From contig OZ234498.1 in assembly GCA_965153455.1 (NCBI GenBank), positions 7,750,001-7,814,000 on the forward strand: a stretch of 64,000 nt of DNA. The letters are read 5' to 3'. Position numbers and translations under genes: made by a program. Under the pieces are notes generated by a model that saw only the letters and a program-made list of their open reading frames with translations, searched no databases and was not told the DNA's origin. Origin of the DNA: Sphagnum compactum. Lineage: Eukaryota > Bryophyta > Sphagnopsida > Sphagnales. Within the stretch, counting starts at the first letter, position 1; the number at the start of each line of letters is the position of its first letter. Positions 54,214-64,000 of this stretch are shown in pieces.

Positions 54214-56722
54214 ATGGCATACCCTGTTCGCACTAAATTAATTATTTTCAGGCCACTGTGAAAAAATAATACAAATCCGTCCTGCGGTGCGAAAATGCGA
54301 AATATCCTCAATGTTATCAAACTCATCCAGATTATCCAATTCTTCGGCCTGCTCTGCATCCTCCATGTCTAGCCGGTCGAAAATTGCTAATGTTTCCTGA
54401 TCCTCCAAGCAGGCGTTCATAACCTGAGCAACCGAAGCTGCAAGCGGGAGCTCATCAATCTGCACATCACAGGCAGCTTGAATTGCCACTTCTTCCTCAC
54501 GATCCTCCAAAGGCTCGAAGTTTGCCAGCAGCCCCTTGGTCAAGCACTCCGAGATTGCATGGCTCTGGAATGCCGAGTCGTGAATCTTCCTCGGTCTGCA
54601 CTTCTCCCAACCCCTCCTGATCATCTGCTCTTCCACCGCTAGCTCCTCCCACGCCGTCATCAGCCAGCCCACAACCTTTCCCCAAAGCTCTTTCACCCCC
54701 AAATCCAGCTTGATGTCCTTAGGTTCCACCTTGCCCAGGACCTGGAGAGCCATTTGTTGTGCCTGCCAAGTGTTAAACTGCTGCCGGAAGCGATGCTTGA
54801 GAGGTCGCTATAGTACAACGTCTGCCACCTGAAGCTTGCTGGTGCAATTTGCAGGGACGAACATCGTTTTGATGAGGGGAAACAGGTCGAGCATCCACTC
54901 CCTAAAGCCCGCCAAAATGTGCACCTTCCAGCAATCTATAAGCCAGACCATCTTTTGCGAATCAGGAGCCAAGCCCAACTCCTCGCACTTTTTCACACGC
55001 CACGGATCCAGCACCTTCTCAACAAAGCTCTTCATGGTCACAAAATTGGACCAATGGTTTTCCGACATGGTCAGATGTCAGCCCGCTGCGACCACCCGTT
55101 TAGCATCTTCATCTTTTGGAACTACTGCTTCCGTCTTCCCCTGGAACACCAGTTGCAATGGCACAAGCTCCCCACTTGCAGTGGAGCTAACGACCGCCGT
55201 GATCTGCCTCTTGTTGTCCTTCCCCAGACACTTGACTTCCTTCACTCCCTTAACCTCGTACGTCTGCTCTGTGGAGGGGCGGAGATGGACAGCCGTCTGA
55301 TCTGAATTGCAGACCAATTCTGGTGGGATGCCCTCCGTCTTACAAAGCGCAGCCACTCTGAATGCCATCTCATCCCCCTGCTGCTCCCAATCTTCTGGCA
55401 GCTTGCTGGCAGCCATGGTGGCTCTTTTCCACGTCCACCCCAAGTAGCGGTTCAAAAACTTCCGAGAGAACCTTTTGGAGACTTGAAACAACTTCCCCCC
55501 CCTTCCCGTACGCTTTAGAAGCAGCTCAGGCGCCAGTGCTTGCACAATCCCCAGAATCACCGTCTGAGCAACATTAGCATCCATTGGTTGGCCTACATCC
55601 CGCATGCCTTTCAATGTTGAGAGGATCGTGTCAAAAGCTTGAGGGTGATCTTTAAAGATTCCCCGACTCCCGCTCTTTCCCTTCTGCACTCTTGCCTTCT
55701 GAGCAGCAACGCCCTCTTCGTACTTCTTGCGCAACTTGAAATGGCCTGACTGAACATCCCTCTCAAACCAGCCCTTCATGGTGTTCATGGTTAGCTTGTC
55801 AAAAGGGCTGCTTATCTGACCAGGCTTCCTAATGTGCTGCAAGGAGAAGAGAGCATCATACAAGCTCTTTGGGTGCTGCCTCACTGCCGCCTCAATATGA
55901 GGCCACAAGTCCTGAACGAACCAGTTGGTGTAGCTTCCTCGCTACTTTTTAGCCGGTGGGTTGACATGCTCACTGTTGTGTGCAGACCAGCCTGCATTGC
56001 TTGCCCCAGCAGCATCGCCTTGCTTCTTAGCTCCCATGTTTGGAGGCACCAGGACAGCCTGAGCCCTAACCCTCTTTGGTCTCCCCACCGGCCGTTTCGC
56101 TGCCATTCTAGCACTTTCTTTTGCTGCCTTAGCTGCTTCATTCCGAGCTACTCTGTTTCTCTCCTCCTCCTGCCAGGCTACCGAATCTTTCTTTATCTTT
56201 TCATGCACTTCCTCCTTGCTAAGAGGGCTAAAGAAGCGGGTGATGGTGGCAGCCCTGCTCCCTGACGCCATGGCGGTGAGGCGACTAGAAGGCTGCCAAC
56301 CCCAGTACCCAGTCCCAAGCTCCCACAAATTGAATCAACAGAACACTCTTTCGTGCCAACAAAGGTCCAGTGACTCTGGTAGTGGCACGGATCACAGAAA
56401 AAATTGGCAGCAAAATCCTAAATTGAACGGTTAAGATGTCTTGAGTGCCCTGTCAACCAACGGCCAGGATCCTACAGGCAAACCCTGCGAAAACCTTCAA
56501 AACCCTTAACCAAGGGCTGTGCGTAAATCTTGAAAATCGGAATTTGTCCACTGCGAAAGGAAAAAACGACCGAGCCGAAGGCAGGGCTAGTGACTGGAGT
56601 GAAGTCGAATATGGATCATTTTATGCTAATGATCAAAATGGGGCAACAAAAAAAAATATTTATTTTTTCATCTACAGTTGAATAATTATTCGCGACCTCG
56701 GGTCGCGAACAGGGTATGCCAT
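54214..56722 (-). mobile_element. Pogo/Tigger-like (Tc1/mariner superfamily) DNA transposon, 2.5 kb
   Basis: Terminal inverted repeats ATGGCATACCCTGTTCGC (54214-54231) and GCGAACAGGGTATGCCAT (56705-56722) are identical over 18 bp and are flanked by TA on both sides (54212-54213, 56723-56724), the target duplication of this superfamily. GGCATACC recalls the ends of mammalian Tigger elements. Less perfect inverted similarity continues inward (AATTATT, CTGT, GAAAAAATAA). Next to the right end lies a perfect 7-bp hairpin CGCGACC-TCG-GGTCGCG (56691-56707). The interior is clearly GC-richer than the flanks and holds one transposase frame. It sits inside a degenerate tandem array. Confidence 0.9.
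54238..56271 (-). pseudogene. Pogo-like DDD transposase, one frame with three premature stops
   Basis: From ATG 56269-56271 to TAA 54238-54240 a single frame of 677 codons is open except for TAG at codon 110 (55942-55944), TGA at 398 (55078-55080) and TAG at 488 (54808-54810). There is no frameshift. The N-terminus is basic with an AT-hook-like GRPKR (63-67). The catalytic region follows: NSDQT (Asp 324), VWLIDCWKVH (Asp 446), VPANCTSKLQVAD (Asp 484), the DDE_1/CENP-B-type DDD triad, with NHWS before the second Asp. The C-terminus is acidic. All three acidic residues are kept. Each stop is one transition from a sense codon, as expected from deamination of methylated cytosine. The protein would cut and paste the surrounding element; as it stands it should be truncated and inactive. 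A start further upstream at 56328 is possible but less likely. Confidence 0.9.
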
Positions 56723-56999
56723 TACGGTATACCTTGTTTCGAAACCAATTGACAATGTTTTGGTGAAGTTTCCTTATGCATGTTCTATGCTTCATGAACC
56801 ATACAACTTTTGTCAAAAATTCAAACTTTAAGTAAAAAGTAGTAGAACATATTAGTAGTCCCCACTAGGGTATATTGATATTGGAAGGAAATTGGCCTAC
56901 ATACCCATATAATGCACTCCAATATTAATCAATTCCAAAATTGGTTTGAAACTTCAATGTTGGATCCTTCAGTGAGTGATGAGGAAAGAAAGCTACAAA

Positions 57000-58900
57000 T
57001 AGCCCAAAAAAACACATGTAGACACACAAAAAGAAACATATGGAGATGCAATATTGAAAGAAGTTGACTGAAATCATCCAAGAAACATAAAAACCAACAT
57101 TTAATCTCAAACTTGCTTTACAAGTGCCAATTATTTACTTAGTGTTCCAAAATATTGAATGTGGCAAAACATATACTTATACCAGGAACTTTTTATGTTT
57201 CACGAGTTAGGTTCTTGAAATCAAAACTAATTTTGTGAAGATTTTCAAATGTGTTTTTTCATACATGTATTTGAAAAATTCACAAGTTAAATGGTGTGAT
57301 CTAACTTTAGTATGTTTCAATAGTTGTTGATTTCATATGGTATCTTGGAAGCACGTTTGAACAAAAGGTTTCAAGTATTTTCTTACAACATTGGATCCTT
57401 GAATTTTGTCTTCAAGTTTCGGTTGTCCCTTTTTTTCTTTTTTTTTCAGTTTTAGGGTAGTTATAATGTAACAATATATACACTGGTGCAACATGTCCAA
57501 CAAAGGAATTAGAACATGTCCGGCCTGCAAGTATACAAAAAAATGCATCAAAATGCACCAAAAATGCACCAATTCTACAAGGTAACATATATTGTGGATA
57601 GAAACATATATTATCACCGAAACATGACAATTGTCAACCGCAAAAACATAGATCAAGATAGTTTCCTAGTTACATGACTATCGAGACATGGAAGCTAAGT
57701 ATGAATGCTTGACGACATTAACTGCCAACGACAACACTTGATTTGACCTATTTCGAAACATGGTATTTCTTGGAATGATTTTGAAACCTATCAATATGTA
57801 GCCAGTGCAACATGGGGGTGAATAAGAAACATGTTGAAACTTGAGTAAACCTCTAAAAACATACATAAGGTGTGATACTCACCATTGTGTAGTGAATGTT
57901 ATGTGTCCATAGTGTCAAGTGAAGGTTCGTGCTTTAAATTCAAATTTGTCTTCAAAAGCTCTCTCAATGTGGTTTGGCCTACAAGTTTTAGAAATCCTTT
58001 CTTACAATTCATCACAATTTCCTTCTTTGGTGCTACATTGTGGTCCAAATTCTCCAAGGGTGGTGTTTTCTCTTTCTTCCACTTGTGTTGCAAAGTCTCT
58101 CTTCCCTACAAAGCTAGTGTTGAAGAAGGACGAATATGCCTTATCTTATGTAATGTGTTTTTTGCTTGATATTCCAAATTGTCCCCACCTTTCGCAAGAT
58201 ACACACCCTCTACTGCATTTCATAATGGTGGGTATAACTTCAAGGTGAAAGGATATCCTTCGAAATCCACCATTTTTTCACACCCTTTCTTTTGGTGCTC
58301 ATTGATCCTCATTTTTGAGTTTTTATTACATTTACAACAAACACAAATAAACTCCTTCCTATCCTCCCAGCTATGATTATGACATTCTTGAAGCAATTCT
58401 AGCCATTCCTCGTGAGTGTATGTCTCCACAAACATTGTTTTATATACACATTTTCTACTATGAAGTTTGACTCTTCTTCATGATGTTTGGTCTCCACGTT
58501 CCTTGTTTTTTATCACAAGTATATAAAAATTGGACTCAACAGTGCTTTTGGACAAACACAAGTCCCCAATACATCTAGTAGCACAAACCTTACAACAATA
58601 ATGAAATAATGCAAATTAAACCTTAAAATAAACTCCAATCTATTGCAACAATGTTGATTATAGCCTCACGCACACTTTGCAAGAAAAAAACGTTAAAATG
58701 CTTCAAAGAATCAACCTTGCGCACATTTTGCAAGGAAAGATGCCATAGTGTTTCAAGCTCCTTTCTAAAGCTTGAAACTAAACCATAACAGAAACATGGA
58801 ACAGGGTGCCCATTCACTAAAACATTTCACATGCGGTTGTCCTACTTCAACATAATTCCTACTTATTCTAAAGTCTAACTCTTTATTTTACTTTATTAAT
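57000..58900. other. Spacer inside the large inverted repeat, no gene recognised
   Basis: Frames at 57885-58248 (plus) and 57899-58093 and 58220-58435 (minus) are less AT-biased than the surroundings, but none carries a convincing domain. 58220-58435 contains a Cys/His cluster (CVCCKC then H..C) too weak to name. Confidence 0.45.
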
Positions 58901-58904
58901 GGGC

Positions 58905-59220
58905 CTGACATACAGTCACTCCATAATTATATGGTGGCAACAAGGACGTGGGGAAAGTTCTAAAGTGAGATGACATGGGATGTAAAGGGGCTAGATAGGG
59001 TAGGATGATGATGTGGGGGGGGGGGCATGGATAGGGGGAATGCATGGGGGGGTACCCCCGTACAAATGACACGGGTGCCCCCCCCTTGAAACATGGCAGT
59101 CGAAACCCAACATGTTTCGGAGGAAGCATGTTTTGGCCGTTGCTTGCTTGCGCATGAAAACCCATGCCGGGCTACTTCGAAACCCATATTACATTTACAA
59201 CTTGTCGTTCAAATAATGTC
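58905..59220 (-). repeat. Right arm of a large inverted repeat (pairs with 52200-52440)
   Basis: Reverse complement of the left arm with indels; this copy is longer, with C/G runs (G11 at 59015-59025 and a GGGGGGTACCCCC palindrome near 59046-59058). The match ends abruptly at 59220 on the outer side. Confidence 0.8.
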
Positions 59221-59815
59221 ATTGGGATTATTCTCGAGACTAAGTTATTGTTCATTGTTGGCCTTCACTTGGTTTTTAAGGCATACATCTACTTTAGCCT
59301 ATGTAAAATGCCTTGCACAAGTGCACCATGAATGGCATTTGAAAGGTCCTTGGTGTTTATGTGGCCTTCAAATGGATGAGAATACTTGGGACAACTTTCC
59401 ATCCATTAATTGTAAGGTGTTGAACTAATCAAGATGGATGGAACAAATTTAGTTAATTGAAAGAAAGAATGAAGACTTCAAACTTTTTTGTAAAGAATGA
59501 CATGATCAATGTTCCAAGGATAACGGAAGATCTCTTTAGCCCAAGCCACATCCATAGATCACAATCATCCAAATGTGTAGTCCTTTGGATGTACAAAAGG
59601 TCAATGGATGACAAGTGCAAGCCTTAAATCTTCCACCTTTACAACTTCATGAAGCCATTTTTGTGATCCTAAAGGGGTTTGAGTTTCACAAATCCCCCTA
59701 CTTTTCTTTAGGTAAGAACTTTAGGATTGAACTAAAGGCATCAATTACCCACATTTTGAACTTCTCCTTTGTCTTCGAGTCGTTTTACACTTCATCACCT
59801 TTCTCATACTCAGTT
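59221..59815. other. Spacer, no gene recognised
   Basis: Plus-strand frames at 59093-59428 and 59615-59866 overlap repeats or lack motifs. Nothing else was seen. Confidence 0.5.
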
Positions 59816-59818
59816 ATT

Positions 59819-60325
59819 AATCCTTCATCTCTTCCAAATATTGGGCATTCCTTGTGTTTTAAGTAGGATTTTGTATTTTTATTTTAGTTTTAGTTTTTTT
59901 GGGGGAAGGGGGTGAGTTTTAGGGTTGATTGTTTCCTCCAAATGGCCTTCATCTCTTCCAAATATTGGGCATGTCATGTGTTTTGAGTAGGAATTTTTTT
60001 CTTTTTTTTAGTTTTAGTTTTTCTTGGGGGGAGGGGGTGAGTTTTAGGGTTGGTTGTTTCCTCCAAATGGTCTTCATTTCTTCCAAATATTGGGCATTCC
60101 ATGTGTTTTGAATAACAATTTTGTTTCCTTCCTTTTTGTTTTTGTTTTATTTTTGGGTGGGTTGAATTTTAGGGTTGGTAGTTTCCTCCCAAATGGTCTT
60201 TTTCTCTTCCAAATATTGTCCATTCCAATGTGTTTTGAGCTGGAATTTGTTTCTTCCTTCTTGTTTTGTTTTTTTTTTTCTTTTTGAGGGGGTTTGAGTT
60301 TTAGGGTTGGGTAGTTGGTTGTCTT
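59819..60325. repeat. Four tandem units of ~125 bp
   Basis: CTTCCAAATATTG starts at 59831, 59955, 60080 and 60206. Each unit continues with GGGCATTCC..TGTGTTTTGAGTAGGAATTT, a T-rich stretch, GGGGG, GAGTTTTAGGGTTG and GTTTCCTCCAAATGG-like sequence. The frames across it on both strands are artefacts of the repeat. Confidence 0.9.
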
Positions 60326-61380
60326 GGAGATCTCTTGTCTCTTCTCTCTCATCCATCTTCTCTCTCCTGGACACTTGTTTGACATATGCCATTGCAACGT
60401 GTAAGTTTGGGAATCCAAGGATTTTTGGGTACCTAATAGGTAGGGTAGTGAGTTGGAGCTTTGTATATTACTCAAGCTTTTTGTGAGATGCATACCAAGC
60501 TGATGAAGTTCATGGACTTTGGTTTGGTTGTTTTGGGGGGGGGGGGGGGGGGAGGAGGCACCCATCAATTTGGGACATTGGTGACCATGTAAACCACATC
60601 TTAAGGACAACCACAAACCCCTCCCCTCTACCCTTCCTTTCTTTCTTTTACATGCATGCATTTATAGCTAGGCATGTTTTGACCATTTCTTTATTAAAAA
60701 CCAAAACTCCCTTCCATTCATTCATTCATTCATTCTGGACCCCACCCAGTATCCACCCACCCACAAAATGTTTGTTTAATTTAGAAAAAAAAAAAACAGA
60801 AGGGGATATGTAGGGCCCATTATAACCCTAGAAATGTTAAAGTGGATTTTTTTCAAAATAAAAAAAAGAGAAAATTTGATAAATGTTTTGGCCTCATTTC
60901 CTCACCCCTTATCTTCTTTATCCTCTTACCATTTTTTAACACATTTTTTATTTTTGTCACAATAAGGTAAAATTCTTAATTAAGAGAATGTAATGAAAGA
61001 CCAAAAAACCAAAGTAAAATTTATGGTATTCTCCTAAAAGCCCATTACATGGGGGCCAAAAAAAAAAAAGAAAAACCAAAAAGAAAAGAAGAGAACAACC
61101 CTAAAAAATAAAATTAAAAAAACAGGGGAGGGAAGGGGGTGGGATTTTAGAGACATGGTTCTGAGATCCCGTCCTCCCTGGTGCTGCTGATTCAGGACCT
61201 CGTCCAACCAATCACGCATCGTTCCCAAACAACTAATTCTATTTTACTGGAATCTGGAATTTTGTGGGATGTGGATCAAGACCTGGTTTGGTTTACGGAT
61301 GTGGTCAAATAATGATCGACTGCGAATAACAGGACTTACTATTTTTAGTCACCTGGATTTTACACCTCACATTAAACCAC
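60326..61380. other. Spacer with a G18 run, no gene seen
   Basis: A G18 run lies at 60535-60552 followed by AGGAGG. (CATT)n lies at about 60716-60736. The rest is low-complexity. Confidence 0.55.
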
Positions 61381-61557
61381 GGACCTAGTAGTGGACCTCA
61401 TATACGGACCTCGTAATGGACCTCATAATGCGGAGGACCTCGTATTGGACGACCTCATAAGCGGACAACCTCGTGTTGGACCTCGTATCTGGACATCGTA
61501 TGTGAACCTGAATTTTTGGACCTCAAATGTGAACCTCGTAAAGTCGACCCTCAGATC
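61381..61557. repeat. 13-bp minisatellite, block 1 (GGACCTCGTATGT-like)
   Basis: About twelve units of 12-16 bp, most beginning GGACCTC or GAACCTC and continuing GTA or ATA plus 2-4 variable bases. The phase drifts but the GGACCTCGTA core is plain. Confidence 0.85.
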
Positions 61558-61559
61558 AG

Positions 61560-61965
61560 CGTTTTTTTTCCTTCTTTTGGCTAAATTACGCCAATTGGTT
61601 TTTTTCCGTTTCCCAAAATGGCTAAAAAAATGTGTTTGTTAGATTTTCAAAAAGGAAAATTTCAAAAAAAATCTGGGAAAAATCCGTCAGATTTTCTGTA
61701 TTGGGTTTTAGCTTATAGCCAAAAAAATGCTAAGGATGATTAATTTTTTAAAAAAAAAATTCACATCCCGTTTATAGCCACATCTGGCTAAACTGTCTCA
61801 TGGATGATTGCCACTTCAGCTAAATCACTATTTTTTTAAAAAGCTCAAAAAAATTAATTAAATTTAAGTTTTAAATAAAATTAATTAAAATTTTTACTAA
61901 AATTTTAAAAATACGCATTAATATTTTTATTTAAAAAACACTCTCTCAGATTGGAGACTCAATAT
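61560..61965. other. AT-rich gap between the two minisatellite blocks
   Basis: Low-complexity A/T sequence with AATTAATTAAA words near 61853. It may serve as promoter spacer for the downstream gene; no element can be fixed. Confidence 0.4.
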
Positions 61966-61967
61966 GT

Positions 61968-62090
61968 GGACGTCCTCTCGTATCTGGACTCTGGACCTCG
62001 TATATGTGGACTTCGTGTTCCGGACCTGGTATGTGGACCTGGTTTAGGATCTGGCATGTGGACCTGGTATTTGGACCTCGTTTTTCTTAT
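61968..62090. repeat. 13-bp minisatellite, block 2 (GGACCTGGTATGT-like)
   Basis: About nine units with the same core as block 1, here often GGACCTGGTATGT or TGGACCTCGTATATG. The block ends about 10 bp before the GC-richer leader of the downstream gene. Confidence 0.85.
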
Positions 62091-63475
62091 CCATGGGAAG
62101 CTTTCCTTCCTTTCTGGTGTTCTGTTTCTCGTCGGCGCTTCCGCAGTTGCTGCGACGACAGACGGACGGCTGCTGCGAAGGAAGGGAAGGAAGGAGGAGG
62201 AGGAGGAGTTGCCTTTGTTCTTGTTCCCTGGCGGCACCGTCCTCTCACTCTGCTGCCAAAATCGTCGTCGTCGTCGTCGTCTCTCTCTTTCCCTGCATAC
62301 ATCTTCACCGAATAGCCAACCATCAGATCTTCTGTAGGCTTTTTTTCTGGAGCTTATTTGAATTTCGCACTTCGTTGCTTGTCTTCCGCCGCTTTGGTAT
62401 AGACGCGTTCAATTTGCTCCAATGGCTTTCAATTCAGATCTTTTGGTTTTGGTTTTGGTTTCTTTTCGTTAGTTTATTTTTTGTTTTTGGAGTGAGTTTG
62501 AAATTATGTAGCAGCCTAGTACGATTCTGCAGCTGAATCTCTGCCACTAGAGCAACAACAGGCTGGAGTAAGAATGCAGGGGGCAGCATTATTTCGAGTC
62601 AATTTTGTGGTCGCTCGCTTCTTTTCATGATGTTTTTTTTCTACGTGTCACACTCACTGTTTTTGTTGTTCTTAGGCTCGCGTCATCACAGTTTTTTTGC
62701 TTGCTGGAAAATTGTTCAATAGTGAGCAATTCTCTGGAGTTTGTTGGATCCGATGAATTCGTTTTTCAGCCTCTGAGAAAATTTTGATGTCACAATCTGA
62801 TGATTTTTCGCATTTTCTTTTGGGGGTAAATATTGGAGAACAAATTTGCTTTTGCCTGAAAAGCGTCTGTCTGCTTCATGTGAATTCCATGCTCACGACA
62901 TTTTGCGGCATTTTCCATTTTAGATGTAGTTCAAGTGATATGCAATTGAAGAAGTTCATTTACAGGACTTGCTTGTTTACACTCTGAAATTAGCTTAGCA
63001 AATCTACCTCCATTCACATGGAACTCTGAAAGACTAGCTAAATGATGACTTATAGTAAACTTTCTGTTGTCTTCCACCATTTCTTCCTGCTCAGAGGAAT
63101 CCTCATATCGGATGCCTTTGACATGGCACAAGACTTGGTTCATTTTGAGATAAGAATGCCACATAGATTTGCTACATCATGTTTCAATTCCTGTCCAGAA
63201 ACTGTCATTCTGAGCCTTATTTCCATTGTTGCAGGATTGATCTCATGCAGGAAAATTCAACATAGTAGACAAGGCATGAAGGAGTAGCTGGTGTCTTGAA
63301 GAACGGCAGGTAGTAGAGGACTCTGCAGCTATTGCATTTGCAGCATGATAATTGCATGATAATCGGCCTTATCAAAGAAAAGAGATCACAATTTTTTGGC
63401 ACTCTGAAGATTTGCTGAAGTTGTCTCTGAAGACAAAAGGACATCAAAGCAAAGTGAAAAATCCATCCACCCATC
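62091..63475 (+). promoter_or_regulatory. Probable 5' leader (with leader intron) of the glycolate oxidase gene
   Basis: 62100-62340 is GC-richer with (GTC)n at about 62262-62281 and pyrimidine-rich segments, as in plant leaders. A leader intron probably follows and could end at the acceptor TTCCATTGTTGCAG (ending near 63235). A short upstream frame, ATGAAGGAGTAG, lies near 63277. Transcript structure is inferred. Confidence 0.4.
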
Positions 63476-63618
63476 ATGTCGACAGAGATAGTAAATGTCT
63501 GTGAGTATGAGGAAGCTGCCAAGAGAAAGCTTCCAAAGATGGTCTTTGACTACTATGCCTCAGGAGCTGAAGATGAGTGGTCATTGAAAGAGAATCGACA
63601 TGCATTTGAGAGAATCAG
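63476..63618 (+). CDS. GLO: Glycolate oxidase ((S)-2-hydroxy-acid oxidase), first coding exon
   Basis: ATG 63476-63478 opens a frame that begins [18 protein letters not shown] and continues [19 protein letters not shown] and [10 protein letters not shown], ending in phase 2 at donor AATCAG/GTACTTC (63618/63619). This is the strongly conserved start of plant glycolate oxidases; Tyr 26 corresponds to spinach Tyr 24, which contacts the substrate carboxylate. The family is about 370 residues, an FMN-dependent (beta/alpha)8 barrel in peroxisomes that oxidises glycolate to glyoxylate with release of hydrogen peroxide in photorespiration. Only 47 complete codons are in the window; 63619-64000 is intron 1 and the barrel lies to the right. 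Closely related hydroxy-acid oxidases (HAOX) cannot be excluded from this exon alone. Confidence 0.93.
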
Positions 63619-64000
63619 GTACTTCAGATGCCATTGACAATCCTCTTCTCTGTAAGGAGTCTAGCTGTGCACCATCCACAATATTAGTCCTTACACCTCA
63701 AGGCTGAATTTATCTCCATTCTCATTTGAGTTGGAGTTCTGATCTGTGCACTAGCATTTGTCACTGCTGGGATGATAAACTTCCAAGGGTTGTTCAGGAT
63801 ATTTCATAAGCTTGAGTATATACATCAGTAAAAGTTTGTGGTGGGTTGGTCATGTGTCTAATTTCCCAGCCTCTCTGAATGGGGTTGCTTTACTACTGAG
63901 GTTTGTTTTCCATTCTCTTCTTGCTAATTGCAGCATTGTGCAGAGCACTTTTCCACTATCAGATCTTCTCCATGATATGATGACAACATGAAGGAAGTAT

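Larger units (their letters stand above)
53170..57000. repeat. Degenerate tandem array (~216-257-bp units), split by the pogo-like element
   Basis: Unit marker CATGTTC followed by AATGTACCTTGTTTCGAAG-like sequence occurs at 53569, 53785 and 54042, and reappears as ATACCTTGTTTCGAAAC right after the transposon at 56731. Each unit then has CTTCAAGTAT, GACATNAYA, a run of C and a GGGCAC or AGCACTTGGATG word. An earlier partial unit starts near 53170. Confidence 0.65.

Noticed and set aside
54836-55908. Plus-strand frames of 71-154 codons
   Set aside because: They are antisense to the GC-rich pogo-like transposase.
58220-58435. 71-codon minus frame with a CVCCKC...H...C cluster suggesting a zinc finger
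   Set aside because: Spacing does not fit a known finger and no neighbouring domain or intact gene supports it.
60074-60661. 195-codon minus frame
   Set aside because: It runs through the 125-bp tandem repeat and a G18 run; its Lys/Gln/Pro content is that of the repeat.

Overview
This window looks like nuclear DNA of a land plant with a large, gene-poor, repeat-rich genome. The evidence is spliceosomal introns with GT/AG borders, a RAB11/RABA GTPase with an intron at the usual plant position, a Tyr-crosslinked extensin, a chloroplast-type rhodanese (STR11 family), a peroxisomal glycolate oxidase start, a eukaryotic tRNA-Val(AAC), and worn hAT, PIF/Harbinger, Ty3/gypsy and pogo-like elements in AT-rich spacer. 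The overall style would suit a fern or another non-seed plant, but the species is not proven from the sequence.

Layout. 1-4.8 kb: a minus-strand STR11-like rhodanese gene in at least seven exons, whose 3' end runs off the left edge, with its upstream region to about 4.8 kb. 4.8-13.3 kb: AT-rich spacer with hAT and Ty3/gypsy relics and small tandem and fold-back repeats. 13.3-16.2 kb: a complete two-exon RABA GTPase gene with a TATA box and a probable 5'-UTR intron. 16.2-19.2 kb: downstream DNA with a degenerate repeat array. 19.2-20.5 kb: a complete minus-strand extensin built from 81-bp (27-residue) repeats. 20.5-35.4 kb: spacer with hairpins, microsatellites and two decayed hAT copies in opposite orientation. 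35.4-36.35 kb: a small inverted-repeat element whose body is tandemly amplified. 36.4-51.1 kb: very AT-rich spacer with one decayed PIF/Harbinger transposase. 51.1 kb: tRNA-Val. 52.2-59.2 kb: a nested region in which two inverted arms of about 0.25-0.3 kb enclose a degenerate tandem array that a 2.5-kb pogo/Tigger-like transposon has interrupted. 59.8-60.3 kb: four 125-bp tandem units. 61.4-62.1 kb: two blocks of a 13-bp minisatellite. 62.1-64 kb: leader and first coding exon of a plus-strand glycolate oxidase gene that continues beyond the right edge.

The host genes do not form a pathway or operon. They are independent plant genes: plastid rhodanese, vesicle traffic, cell wall and photorespiration. 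The most informative non-gene objects are the nearly intact pogo-like element (identical terminal repeats, TA target duplication, one frame broken by only three stops), the amplified inverted-repeat element at 35.4 kb, and the minisatellite in front of the glycolate oxidase gene. Exon borders were set by reading splice signals, phases and family similarity by eye; no database search or alignment was run.
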